From the NCBI GenBank assembly GCA_001940825.1, contig MSGT01000026.1:1-63376 (forward strand): 63,376 nucleotides of DNA. The letters are read 5' to 3'. The position numbers and the translations under genes were made by a program. The notes beneath the pieces were generated by a model that worked only from the letters and a program-made list of their open reading frames with translations, was not told the origin of the DNA and did not search any database. This document shows, in pieces, positions 36,708 to 45,141 of the stretch (positions are counted from its first letter, which is position 1; every line of letters begins with the position of its first letter). The stretch comes from Sphaerochaeta sp. Phil3. Its GTDB lineage: Bacteria > Spirochaetota > Spirochaetia > Sphaerochaetales > Sphaerochaetaceae.

Positions 36708-38096
36708 ATGCAGAGAAACCAACAGCGAAATCAAGGTGGAAATCAAGATAGAAGCTTCCTGGCAGAGGAGCCAGTGGGAAGGCTCATGGCAAAGCTAGCC
36801 CTTCCAACGGTCGTGGCGCAGCTTATAAACATGCTCTACAACATAGTTGACCGCATATATATAGGCCATATTCCAGAGACAGGAGCGTTGGCCCTGACAG
36901 GCGTTGGCGTATGCCTTCCGATCATACTCATAGTCTCTGCATTCGCAGCTCTTGTTGGAAGCGGAGGAGCCCCAAGGGCATCCATAGCAATGGGCCGTGG
37001 CGACAACAAGCAGGCAGAGCTCATAATGGGCAACTGCTTCACCCTCCAGATTCTTATCTCCATAGTGCTCACGGCGTTGATATACGTCTTCTGCGAGCCA
37101 ATACTGCTTCTATTTGGAGCCTCCCAGAACACGATTCCATACGCGGTTGACTACATGAAGATCTACTCCCTGGGGACGCTCTTCGTGCAGTTCTCCCTTG
37201 GAATGAACATGTTCATCACAACCCAGGGCTTTGCAACCACAAGCATGGTCACAATAATCGTAGGGGCCGTAAGCAACATAGTTCTGGACCCAATCTTCAT
37301 CTATGCACTTGGAATGGGAGTCAAAGGAGCGGCGCTTGCAACCATAATCTCCCAGGCGTTGTCAGCTGCATGGATAATCTCGTTCCTTTTTGGAAAGAAG
37401 ACCACACTTCACATGAGACGCGAGAACCTGAAGCTGCAATCCTCAGTGATCGTCCCCGTCATCACCCTTGGCCTTGCCACCTTCATAATGCAAAGCACAG
37501 AGAGCATAATATCGGTCTGCTTCAACTCCTCCCTTCTCAAATACGGCGGAGACATAGCCGTTGGAGCCATGACGATATGTTCAAGCGTCATGCAGTTCGC
37601 CCTACTTCCTCTCAACGGACTTGGACAGGGCACGCAGCCAATCATAAGCTACAACTTTGGAGCCCGCAACAAGGGCCGCGTAAAGAAGGCCTTTGGACTG
37701 CTCGTCAAGGTCAACGCCATATATGCCTTCACTCTTTGGCTCTGCGTCATGTTCTTCCCTCAGGCCTTTGCGCGCATCTTCACGGACGTAGAGGCCCTGG
37801 TCACCTACACCGCACCGCTTCTTAGAATCTACATGGCAATCACGGGTCTCTTCTCCATCCAAATGGCATGCCAAACCACATTCACCTCAATAGGCTACGC
37901 AAAATCCTCAATCATGGTCGCATGCATGAGAAAGATAATCCTCCTCATCCCCCTCATCTACATCATGCCCGCCATTCTCCCCAACCAGGTCGTTGCGGTC
38001 TTCCTCGCAGAACCCATCGCCGACATCCTCTCGGTCGCCTTCTGCACAGCCCTCTTCGCCTCCCAATTCAAGAAGGCCCTGCACTCGCTTGACTAG
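36708..38096 (+). CDS. MATE family exporter (second copy)
   Basis: 462 residues, twelve hydrophobic helices. The first half has MAKLALPTVVAQLINMLYNIVDRIYIGHI, and the internal repeat near residue 240 has VIVPVITLGLATFIMQSTES with ISYNFGARNKGR later. Na+ or H+ antiporter; substrate unknown. It is clearly a different paralogue from the gene at 12677-14092. It is divergent from dnaE across a 180-bp AT-rich gap with repeated TTTCAGTTT-like words, where both promoters should lie. Only a GGAG at long spacing precedes the ATG. Confidence 0.92.
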   Translation: MQRNQQRNQGGNQDRSFLAEEPVGRLMAKLALPTVVAQLINMLYNIVDRIYIGHIPETGALALTGVGVCLPIILIVSAFAALVGSGGAPRASIAMGRGDNKQAELIMGNCFTLQILISIVLTALIYVFCEPILLLFGASQNTIPYAVDYMKIYSLGTLFVQFSLGMNMFITTQGFATTSMVTIIVGAVSNIVLDPIFIYALGMGVKGAALATIISQALSAAWIISFLFGKKTTLHMRRENLKLQSSVIVPVITLGLATFIMQSTESIISVCFNSSLLKYGGDIAVGAMTICSSVMQFALLPLNGLGQGTQPIISYNFGARNKGRVKKAFGLLVKVNAIYAFTLWLCVMFFPQAFARIFTDVEALVTYTAPLLRIYMAITGLFSIQMACQTTFTSIGYAKSSIMVACMRKIILLIPLIYIMPAILPNQVVAVFLAEPIADILSVAFCTALFASQFKKALHSLD

Positions 38097-38121
38097 GCCG
38101 ATTTCTTTAAACGTTGCATCC

Positions 38122-38150
38122 GCGCAACCCCTCTCGCATATTGGTTGCGC
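38122..38150 (+). terminator. 8-bp hairpin behind the MATE gene
   Basis: GCGCAACC (38122-38129) pairs with GGTTGCGC (38143-38150) 25 nt after the stop, followed by AAAAGTTCC. The missing T-run makes it an imperfect terminator. Confidence 0.4.
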
Positions 38151-38209
38151 AAAAGTTCCTCCAAAACGTTTAATAAAAACGGCATTTTCTCTGAATTATT
38201 AAACTTTCA

Positions 38210-38244
38210 TTGCATAAAAAGTGTTTTTTTCCGTTTTTATGCAA
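38210..38244. repeat. 11-bp inverted repeat TTGCATAAAAA
   Basis: TTGCATAAAAA (38210-38220) is mirrored by TTTTTATGCAA (38234-38244) across 13 nt containing seven T. It may be a bidirectional terminator between the MATE gene and the minus-strand slyX/array D, or an operator. Confidence 0.5.
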
Positions 38245-38280
38245 AACCCCACTTCTGCAAAGACGTAGGAGCAAAGCATA

Positions 38281-38452
38281 TGACAGTACTTAGTGCACGA
38301 CTTGAGCGCATCGACAACGACTGACATCAAAAGAGCAAGAGAAAAGTCCCTTCGCAGGGATTTGAGCCGTATTCAAGGATACGAACGAAGGATAGTACTC
38401 CTTGTACAGCCTGAGCGAAGTGACGCAGAAGACGGCCCAAAGGCCAAGAAGT
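38281..38452 (-). repeat. Structured repeat array D
   Basis: A degenerate first unit (38281-38332, GACAGTACTTAGTGCAC) is followed by a full unit of 109 nt. In the full unit P3 is CCC-TTCGCA-GGG at 38348-38359. P1 is TTTGAGCCGT/ACGGCCCAAA (38361-38370, 38432-38441; one A-C mismatch). P2 is AGG/CCT enclosing ATA/AG and GTAC/GTAC with loop TCCTT (38389-38412). The linker GGCCAAGAAGTC then runs into the slyX stop codon at 38452-38454. Confidence 0.75.
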
Positions 38453-38682
38453 CAATAATGGGGTGGGCGACGGTTGGGCCTGGCCTCAGTATCCAGTTCC
38501 TCCACCCTCTTGGCAAGCACCTCGTTCTGCCGTTCAAGGCGGGAGACCAACAGCTGCTGCTCCGTCACGATGTCGTTGAGTTGGCGGACGGTGTCCTGAA
38601 GATATGACATGTTGGTTTCAAGCTTGGTCAAGGCTTCAGTTAGCGAATCAACAGATTCAACCTTTTTTGTTGCAATATCCAT
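38452..38682 (-). CDS. slyX: SlyX family protein
   Basis: 76 residues, a single coiled coil (SLTEALTKLETNMSYLQDTV through RLERQNEVLAKRVEEL) ending in the SlyX tail RPPHY. SlyX is a small conserved protein of unknown function, found near slyD in enterobacteria. The length and the terminal PPHY are diagnostic. The stop codon overlaps the end of structured array D. It is divergent from the WYL-type regulator across about 120 bp. Confidence 0.85.
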   Translation of the reverse strand: MDIATKKVESVDSLTEALTKLETNMSYLQDTVRQLNDIVTEQQLLVSRLERQNEVLAKRVEELDTEARPNRRPPHY

Positions 38683-38802
38683 ATACGGGGATTATACTTC
38701 ATGTTGCATGTTGTTGCAATTGACAATTGATTCGAGAATCTACAAGGGATAGTGCAACATGGAAAAATGCGACGCAAAGAACATAAGGAGACGCGCAGCA
38801 GA

Positions 38803-39843
38803 ATGAAGGGAGAACGTGTTGCACAGCTGGAGCTTATACTACGAAGCCACCCGGAGGGACTGAGGAAATCGGAGATAGCACGAAGAATAGGCGTACATAG
38901 AAGCACCATTGGGAGGTACATAGACGAGCTCAAGCAGTACAGCGACATATACGAGGACAAGAACCTCGTGAAGATACTGCCCAAGGACGGAGAGGAGCCC
39001 CTTGCACTGAGCATCTATGAGAGCCTTGCGCTGAACATGGGCGCCGAGATGCTGCTGAGCAACTCCGAATTCACGAACCCTCATCTGGCATCGGGCTTGA
39101 GGAAGATTGCCATGGGGATGCAGAACTACGCCCCCAAGATAAGTGCCAACATCGTGCAGCTTGCAGACGAAATAGAGAACGAGGCGTACAGAAAGGCGTC
39201 CTCCAGCCAATGCAACGCCGTGCTGGATACACTCATCGATGCGTGGGTATCAGGCAAGATAGTGAGGATAGTGCACTCATCGAAGATCCCAAAAGCGACC
39301 GCAGCCCAGGACGAGGGAAGCAAAGGCAGCGGAGGCCAAACCCAGGACGACACGTTCCTACCTGTGGATGAAGAAACGGAGCTTGCCCCCTACTTCATTG
39401 GATACGTGGAGAACGAGCAGGGACGCAACCCAATCACGGTGACGGGGAGACTTCGCCACACTGCAGAGATAGTGACCATTGATATATCGGCAATAAAGGA
39501 CGTGGCAATACTCAACGAGACGTACACGATTCCTGACAACCTCAAGGCGTTCAGGCGCAGGGAGCCGCTGTACTCGGACGACGTCATAGACACCATACAC
39601 CTGGAGCTCTTGGTGCATCAGAAGAGTGCACTCAACTCGTTCGACACGCTGGCCCACGGCAAGATAGAAAGCAGGAAGCAGGAGGACGGCTCGCTTAGAT
39701 GCACGTTCGATGCAGAGAACTCCATAGAGCTCATCCTAAGGATAATCCAATGCGGCAACGCAGTGGAAATCCTAGGACCTGCATCGTTCAGAACGCGCTT
39801 TGTGGGATACCTGTCCAAGATACTCTCCATGTACGAAAAATAG
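38803..39843 (+). CDS. HTH/WYL-like transcriptional regulator
   Basis: About 346 residues from ATG 38803; GTG 38752 and ATG 38767 in the same frame are alternatives, and AAGGAG lies 12 nt before 38803. The N-terminal DeoR-type helix-turn-helix is LRKSEIARRIGVHRSTIGRYIDEL. A long middle region of WYL type follows (ELAPYFIGYVENE...NPITVTGRLRH), then a C-terminal WCX-like part with AENSIELILRIIQCGNAVEILGPASFR. WYL proteins sense nucleic-acid or nucleotide ligands and often regulate defence or DNA-damage genes. The canonical W-Y-L triplet is not obvious. Its target is unknown; slyX is divergent. Confidence 0.75.
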   Translation: MKGERVAQLELILRSHPEGLRKSEIARRIGVHRSTIGRYIDELKQYSDIYEDKNLVKILPKDGEEPLALSIYESLALNMGAEMLLSNSEFTNPHLASGLRKIAMGMQNYAPKISANIVQLADEIENEAYRKASSSQCNAVLDTLIDAWVSGKIVRIVHSSKIPKATAAQDEGSKGSGGQTQDDTFLPVDEETELAPYFIGYVENEQGRNPITVTGRLRHTAEIVTIDISAIKDVAILNETYTIPDNLKAFRRREPLYSDDVIDTIHLELLVHQKSALNSFDTLAHGKIESRKQEDGSLRCTFDAENSIELILRIIQCGNAVEILGPASFRTRFVGYLSKILSMYEK

Positions 39844-39922
39844 GACCACGCAGGACACGAAAAAGCCAACGAAAGGACATGGACCCAACATAGCCCGATG
39901 TCTCTGAAAACGCATTTCTCTA

Positions 39923-39951
39923 TTGTAAATATATCGTTTTGCGATTATCCT
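39923..39951 (+). promoter_or_regulatory. Probable nifJ promoter
   Basis: TTGTAA (39923-39928), a 17-nt spacer, TATCCT (39946-39951), 130 nt before nifJ. ATCG and CGAT flank TTTTG within the spacer as a short inverted repeat, a possible operator. Confidence 0.5.
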
Positions 39952-40083
39952 ATACGAAAGACATGGGAAGGGATATTGCGCCCTTTCCCCTTGCCGTCTG
40001 TCCAAGGACCAACACAAGGCAGGCGGTCCAGAACCAAAAGCAATGCCTGAAGATGCAGGCTAATAAATCGAGGAGGATTTTTC

Positions 40084-43000
40084 ATGGTAAGAAAAATGAA
40101 ATCCATGGACGGCAACAACGCAGCCGCGCACGTAAGCTATGCGTTCTCTGAAGTTGCTGCTATCTACCCTATCACTCCATCCAGCCCAATGGCTGACTTC
40201 GTAGACCAGTGGAGTGCAAATGGACTGAAGAACATCTTTGGAACACAGGTCAAAGTTGTTGAAATGCAGTCTGAAGCAGGAGCAGCGGGAGCTGTCCACG
40301 GAGCTTTGGGATCAGGCGCCCTCACAACCACATACACCGCCTCCCAGGGACTTCTTCTTATGATCCCCAACATGTACAAGATCGCCGCAGAACAGCTTCC
40401 ATGCGTGTTCCACGTAAGCGCGCGTACAGTCTCCACACATGCCCTGAACATCTTTGGCGACCACAGCGACGTCATGGCATGCCGCCAGACAGGATTCGCA
40501 ATGCTCTGCGAAGGCAACGTCCAGGAAGTCATGGACCTTGCACCGGTTGCACACCTTGCAGCACTCACTGGAAAGGTTCCATTCATCAACTTCTTCGATG
40601 GTTTCCGCACAAGCCACGAGATCCAGAAGATCGCAGTATGGGACTATGAGGACCTCAAGGACATGTGCGACATGGACGCAGTCAAGGCATTCAGAGCACA
40701 TGCACTCAATCCAGAGCACCCACACATGAGAGGAAGCCACGAGAACGGAGACATCTTCTTCCAGCACAGAGAAGCCTGCAACAAGTACTATGACGAGCTT
40801 CCCGCAGTCGTCGAAAGCTACATGGACAAGATCAACGCCAAGCTTGGAACGGACTACAAGCTCTTCAACTACTACGGCGCTCCTGATGCAGACCGCGTAA
40901 TCATAGCAATGGGATCCATCTGCGACGTTGCAGAGGAAGTCATCGACTACCTCAACGCACACGGAGAGAAGGTTGGTCTCATCAAGGTCAGACTCTACAG
41001 ACCATTCGCTGCAGACAGACTCATATCCGCTCTTCCAAAGACCGCAAAGAAAGTCGCGGTCCTCGACAGAACGAAGGAACCTGGCGCACAGGGCGAACCT
41101 CTCTACCTTGATGTCGTAACGGCGTTTGCAAACGCTGGCCTCAATGACGTAAAGGTCATTGGCGGACGCTACGGCCTTGGATCCAAGGACACACCACCTG
41201 CAAGCGTGTTTGCAATCTACAACGAGCTCAAGAAGGATGCTCCAAAGCACCAGTTCACGATTGGAATCGTCGATGACGTCACGGGACTCAGCCTTGAAGA
41301 GGACAAGAACTGTCCTAACACAGCAGCTCCTGGCACGATCGAATGCAAGTTCTGGGGCCTTGGCGGAGACGGCACGGTTGGTGCGAACAAGAACTCCATC
41401 AAGATCATTGGCGACTACACGGACAAGTACGTACAGGCCTACTTCCAGTACGACTCCAAGAAGACCGGCGGCGTGACGATAAGCCACCTGCGCTTTGGCG
41501 ACAACCCAATCAAGTCACCTTACTACATCAACAAGGCCGATTTCGTTGCATGCCACAACCCAAGCTACGTTACAAAGGGCTTCAAGATGGTCCAGGACGT
41601 CAAGCCAAACGGCGTCTACATGATCAACTGCCAGTGGAACATGGACGAACTCAACCACCACATGGATGCAGCATCCAAGCGCTATATTGCAAAGAACAAC
41701 ATCCAGCTCTACACGATTGACGCAATCGACCTCGCACAGCAGATTGGAATGGGAAAGAGAACCAACACGATCCTCCAGTCCGCATTCTTCACACTTGCAA
41801 AGGTCATGCCTCAGGAAGAGGCAATCGCCCACATGAAGGAGAAGGCAACGCAGTCCTACCTCAAGAAGGGACAGGATGTCGTTGACATGAACCACAAGGC
41901 AATCGACCTTGGTGCAACGGCTTTCAAGAAAGTCGATGTCCCAGCCGATTGGGCGAACGCAACGGACGACAAGAAGGAAGTCAAGCTCGAAGGCAAGCCA
42001 GAGCTCGTCAAGATGGTCCAGAGCATCCTTGAGCCAGTTGACAGAATGGACGGCGACAGCCTTCCAGTATCGGCCTTCATGGATCACGTGGACGGCCAGT
42101 TCGAACTTGGTGCAGCAGCATACGAGAAGCGTGGCGTTGCAGTGGCGGTTCCAAGATGGGAGTCTGCAAAGTGCATACAGTGCAACAACTGCTCCTATGT
42201 ATGTCCACACGCAACGATCAGACCTTACGCACTCACAGAGGAAGAGGCAAAGAACCTCCCAGCTGCAGCACAGGTCATGGACGTCAAGGCTGGAAAGGGC
42301 AAGGGTGTCTACAAGTTCACAATCGCAATCTCCCCTCTCGACTGTATGGGTTGCAGCGTTTGTGTAGGCGCATGTCCAGTTGGAGCCCTCACGATGGTTC
42401 CACAGGAAGAAGAGCTTGCTCAGCAGGAAGTCTTCGACTACTGCGTATCCAAGGTCGCTCCTAAGAAGGAGATGGAGGACAACACAGTCAAGGGCAGCCA
42501 GTTCAGACAGCCAATGCTCGAGTTCTCCGGCTCATGTGCAGGTTGTGCAGAGACATCATACGCACGCCTTGTCACACAGCTCTACGGCGACAGGATGTAT
42601 ATCTCCAACGCAACAGGATGTTCATCGATCTGGGGCGGTCCTGCTTCCACATCCCCATACTGCACGGACAAGAACGGCCACGGCCCGGCATGGTGCAACT
42701 CACTGTTCGAAGACAACGCAGAGCATGGTCTTGGAATGTACATTGGCCAGCAGAAGATCCGCGAAGACCTTGCAGCAATGATCAAGGACCTCGCAGGTTC
42801 CGACAAGCCAGTCAAGGCACAGGCTCAGGCTTGGCTCGACACAATGGAAGACGGAGAAGCCAACAAGAAGGCTACGGCAGAGCTCATCGCAGCACTCGAG
42901 AACTGCGGATGTGAAACAGCCAAGGAAATCCTGGACAAGAAGGAATACCTTGCGAAGAAGTCCGTATGGATCTTTGGTGGTGACGGTTGGGCATACGACA

Positions 43001-43602
43001 TTGGCTATGGTGGTCTCGACCATGTAATTGCTTCCAAGAAGGATGTAAACATCTTCGTATTCGACACAGAGGTCTACTCCAACACAGGTGGACAGGCTTC
43101 CAAGGCTTCCAACCTTGGTCAGGTCGCACAGTTCGCAGCAGCTGGTAAGGACGTCAAGAAGAAGAGCCTCTCAGAGATTGCAATGCAGTACGGCTACGTC
43201 TATGTCGCACAGGTTGCAATGGGTGCAAACCCAGCCCAGACCATCAAGGCCATTACAGAGGCAGAGTCCTACCACGGCCCATCGCTCATCATTGGATATG
43301 CTCCATGCGAGATGCACTCCATCAAGGGCGGAATGGCCAACTGCCAGAAGGAAATGAAGAGAGCGGTCGATTGCGGCTACTGGAACCTTTTCCGCTACAA
43401 CCCAGTTGCAGAGAAGAAATTCACTCTCGACTCCAAGGCCCCAGCCGGCGGCTACCAGGACTTCCTCATGAACGAAGCCCGCTACAGCAGACTCACACGC
43501 GAGTTCCCGGAGCGCGCAACCGAGCTGTTCGAAGCCAACGAGGAAGAGGCAAAGAAGCGCTACGAGCACCTGCTCAAGCTCATTGCCATGTACAACGACT
43601 GA
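40084..43602 (+). CDS. nifJ: Pyruvate:ferredoxin (flavodoxin) oxidoreductase
   Basis: 1172 residues, the homodimeric single-chain PFOR. It oxidises pyruvate and CoA to acetyl-CoA and CO2, reducing ferredoxin or flavodoxin. Domains in order: I/II (AAHVSYAFSEVAAIYPITPSSPM near the start), III (GLGGDGTVGANKNSIKIIG), a 2x[4Fe-4S] ferredoxin domain (CIQCNNCSYVCPH and CMGCSVCVGACPVG), then the TPP domain with CAGCAETSYARL and FGGDGWAYDIGYGGLDHV. Cysteines for the third cluster are present. GAGGAGG precedes the start, and promoter and terminator make it monocistronic. It is a central anaerobic enzyme and strongly supports a fermentative lifestyle. Confidence 0.98.
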   Translation: MVRKMKSMDGNNAAAHVSYAFSEVAAIYPITPSSPMADFVDQWSANGLKNIFGTQVKVVEMQSEAGAAGAVHGALGSGALTTTYTASQGLLLMIPNMYKIAAEQLPCVFHVSARTVSTHALNIFGDHSDVMACRQTGFAMLCEGNVQEVMDLAPVAHLAALTGKVPFINFFDGFRTSHEIQKIAVWDYEDLKDMCDMDAVKAFRAHALNPEHPHMRGSHENGDIFFQHREACNKYYDELPAVVESYMDKINAKLGTDYKLFNYYGAPDADRVIIAMGSICDVAEEVIDYLNAHGEKVGLIKVRLYRPFAADRLISALPKTAKKVAVLDRTKEPGAQGEPLYLDVVTAFANAGLNDVKVIGGRYGLGSKDTPPASVFAIYNELKKDAPKHQFTIGIVDDVTGLSLEEDKNCPNTAAPGTIECKFWGLGGDGTVGANKNSIKIIGDYTDKYVQAYFQYDSKKTGGVTISHLRFGDNPIKSPYYINKADFVACHNPSYVTKGFKMVQDVKPNGVYMINCQWNMDELNHHMDAASKRYIAKNNIQLYTIDAIDLAQQIGMGKRTNTILQSAFFTLAKVMPQEEAIAHMKEKATQSYLKKGQDVVDMNHKAIDLGATAFKKVDVPADWANATDDKKEVKLEGKPELVKMVQSILEPVDRMDGDSLPVSAFMDHVDGQFELGAAAYEKRGVAVAVPRWESAKCIQCNNCSYVCPHATIRPYALTEEEAKNLPAAAQVMDVKAGKGKGVYKFTIAISPLDCMGCSVCVGACPVGALTMVPQEEELAQQEVFDYCVSKVAPKKEMEDNTVKGSQFRQPMLEFSGSCAGCAETSYARLVTQLYGDRMYISNATGCSSIWGGPASTSPYCTDKNGHGPAWCNSLFEDNAEHGLGMYIGQQKIREDLAAMIKDLAGSDKPVKAQAQAWLDTMEDGEANKKATAELIAALENCGCETAKEILDKKEYLAKKSVWIFGGDGWAYDIGYGGLDHVIASKKDVNIFVFDTEVYSNTGGQASKASNLGQVAQFAAAGKDVKKKSLSEIAMQYGYVYVAQVAMGANPAQTIKAITEAESYHGPSLIIGYAPCEMHSIKGGMANCQKEMKRAVDCGYWNLFRYNPVAEKKFTLDSKAPAGGYQDFLMNEARYSRLTREFPERATELFEANEEEAKKRYEHLLKLIAMYND

Positions 43603-43645
43603 TTGCCTAGGTTCGCCTAGAGCCCGTTGAACACAGTTCAAACAC

Positions 43646-43680
43646 AGAGGGGATTCCGTTCGGGGGCCCCTCTTTTTTTG
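43646..43680 (+). terminator. Rho-independent terminator of nifJ
   Basis: AGAGGGG pairs with CCCCTCT around a 14-nt loop; the final T begins a run of seven T. It lies 44 nt past the stop. Confidence 0.9.
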
Positions 43681-43818
43681 TTGTTTCAAAACTGCCGTTT
43701 AGTCTCGGTTTCGCGGTTCCATGTGACTTCTACGCTGTTTGATGCGTCAGAAAAACCTTTTCAGGACAAATAGTCTATGGATTCAAAGACAGTTCAGAAT
43801 CTCTCCAAACACCAATGT

Positions 43819-43846
43819 TTGCACCAGCGAACTTTTAATGTATTAT
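43819..43846 (+). promoter_or_regulatory. Probable promoter of the CmpB-like gene
   Basis: TTGCAC (43819-43824), 16-nt spacer, TATTAT (43841-43846), 34 nt before the GTG start codon. Confidence 0.55.
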
Positions 43847-43879
43847 CTATGTGTAAGCAACAGCACGGAGGAAGGGAAA

Positions 43880-44716
43880 GTGTCCGCAACATTCGCTACA
43901 GTCGTCAACTATGTTTGGTTCTTCTTCATCTACGCATTTTTGGGATGGGCCACGGAAGTCGTGTTCGCCGCCTGTGCAAGAGGCGTGTTCGAAAACAGAG
44001 GCTTCCTCAACGGCCCAGTGTGTCCAATCTACGGCTTTGGAGTCGTCATAGTCGTATTCCTCTTGGAACCACTCAAAGAGAATTTCTGGATACTGTTCGT
44101 TGGCTCAGTAGTACTTACATCCGTACTTGAACTCATAACGGGATTCCTAATGGAAAAGATCTTCCACCATCGCTGGTGGGACTACTCCCGCATGCCACTT
44201 AACATTGGAGGCTACGTGTGCCTCGCCTTCTCTCTCATCTGGGGCCTTGCATGTGTATTTCTCATTGATATCGTACACCCATCGATTGCATTCTTCGTCA
44301 ATCACATACCTTCGCTTGTAACGTACATCGTCCTTCCAATCCTAGAAGTCACATTCATAGCCGATATCATTGCTACCTCCACAAGTGTTTTCCACTTCAA
44401 CAAGAAGCTCGAGGAAATAGACAAACTCGCCGCCCAAATACACCAAGTCTCGGACGAGATTGGCAAGAGGCTCTCCGACGGAGCACTCAAAGCAAAGGAA
44501 AGCGAAGGAATCAAGAAGCTCACAGACACAGTCATGGAATCGAGAACCGATGCACAGTCCCGCCTTGAAGTTCTCAAATTCACCATAAGCGAAAAGGAAA
44601 AGGAAATCACAAGGATGCAAAAGCGCCTCATAAAGGCATTCCCAACCATGCATTCCACAAACCACGCAGAAGCCTTCGCCAAGATAAAGGAAAAGCTCTC
44701 TATCAAAAAGAAGTAA
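43880..44716 (+). CDS. Putative ABC transporter permease (ABC_trans_CmpB family)
   Basis: About 278 residues from GTG 43880 with GGAGGAAGGG upstream. The frame is open further upstream, but that would place the start ahead of the promoter. The N-terminal membrane domain has four to five helices and the family motif GFLNGPVCPIYGFGVV near residue 45. LELITGFLMEKIFHHRWWDYS follows, which is typical of CmpB-like proteins. A cytoplasmic coiled-coil tail of some 100 residues ends Lys-rich. Despite the name, no ATPase partner is nearby; the real function is unknown. Confidence 0.85.
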   Translation: MSATFATVVNYVWFFFIYAFLGWATEVVFAACARGVFENRGFLNGPVCPIYGFGVVIVVFLLEPLKENFWILFVGSVVLTSVLELITGFLMEKIFHHRWWDYSRMPLNIGGYVCLAFSLIWGLACVFLIDIVHPSIAFFVNHIPSLVTYIVLPILEVTFIADIIATSTSVFHFNKKLEEIDKLAAQIHQVSDEIGKRLSDGALKAKESEGIKKLTDTVMESRTDAQSRLEVLKFTISEKEKEITRMQKRLIKAFPTMHSTNHAEAFAKIKEKLSIKKK

Positions 44717-44725
44717 GAACTCAAC

Positions 44726-44765
44726 GCAAACCGATTCTTGATATCTTAGGTTTGCAGTTTTTTTC
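44726..44765 (+). terminator. Terminator of the CmpB-like gene
   Basis: GCAAACC (44726-44732) pairs with GGTTTGC (44749-44755), followed by AGTTTTTTTCG. It is also the left border of the AT-rich restriction island. Confidence 0.85.
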
Positions 44766-44789
44766 GTTGCATTTGACACAGGAGACGAA

Positions 44790-45137
44790 ATGAAATTTAT
44801 AGAAGTATTGTCTTTTACAAACAATCTGAAAGACCTATTGGGAAAACCCGATGTTAAAGTTTCAAATTTGACCATCGAGATGGATGAGGATTTCAGCCAC
44901 ATCTATATAAAGAATATCGGAGATGCAGAAGCGTACAATATTTCGATGGAGTTCAAAAACTCAAATTGGAACAATCCTATGAAAGGCAATTTGTTTTCGC
45001 TTTCACCGAAGCAAACAAAAAAAGTAGGAATATTTCTAATGGATTGGAATACCGACTCTTCAACTGTAGAATTAATCTGGACAGATGAAACCAAAGGGGA
45101 TTTCTACAAAACTTTTCTTATTGGATATCTAAGATAA
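44790..45137 (+). CDS. Hypothetical protein beside the restriction genes
   Basis: 115 residues, start with AGGAGACGAA in front. No known motif. The pattern HIYIKNIGDAEAYNISMEF and SPKQTKKVGIFLMDW suggests a small beta-sandwich of the Ig/CARDB kind, without signal peptide. It is AT-rich like the next two genes and converges on the endonuclease gene with only 4 bp between the stops. It probably arrived with the island; any role in restriction is speculation. Confidence 0.6.
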   Translation: MKFIEVLSFTNNLKDLLGKPDVKVSNLTIEMDEDFSHIYIKNIGDAEAYNISMEFKNSNWNNPMKGNLFSLSPKQTKKVGIFLMDWNTDSSTVELIWTDETKGDFYKTFLIGYLR

Positions 45138-45141
45138 CAAG

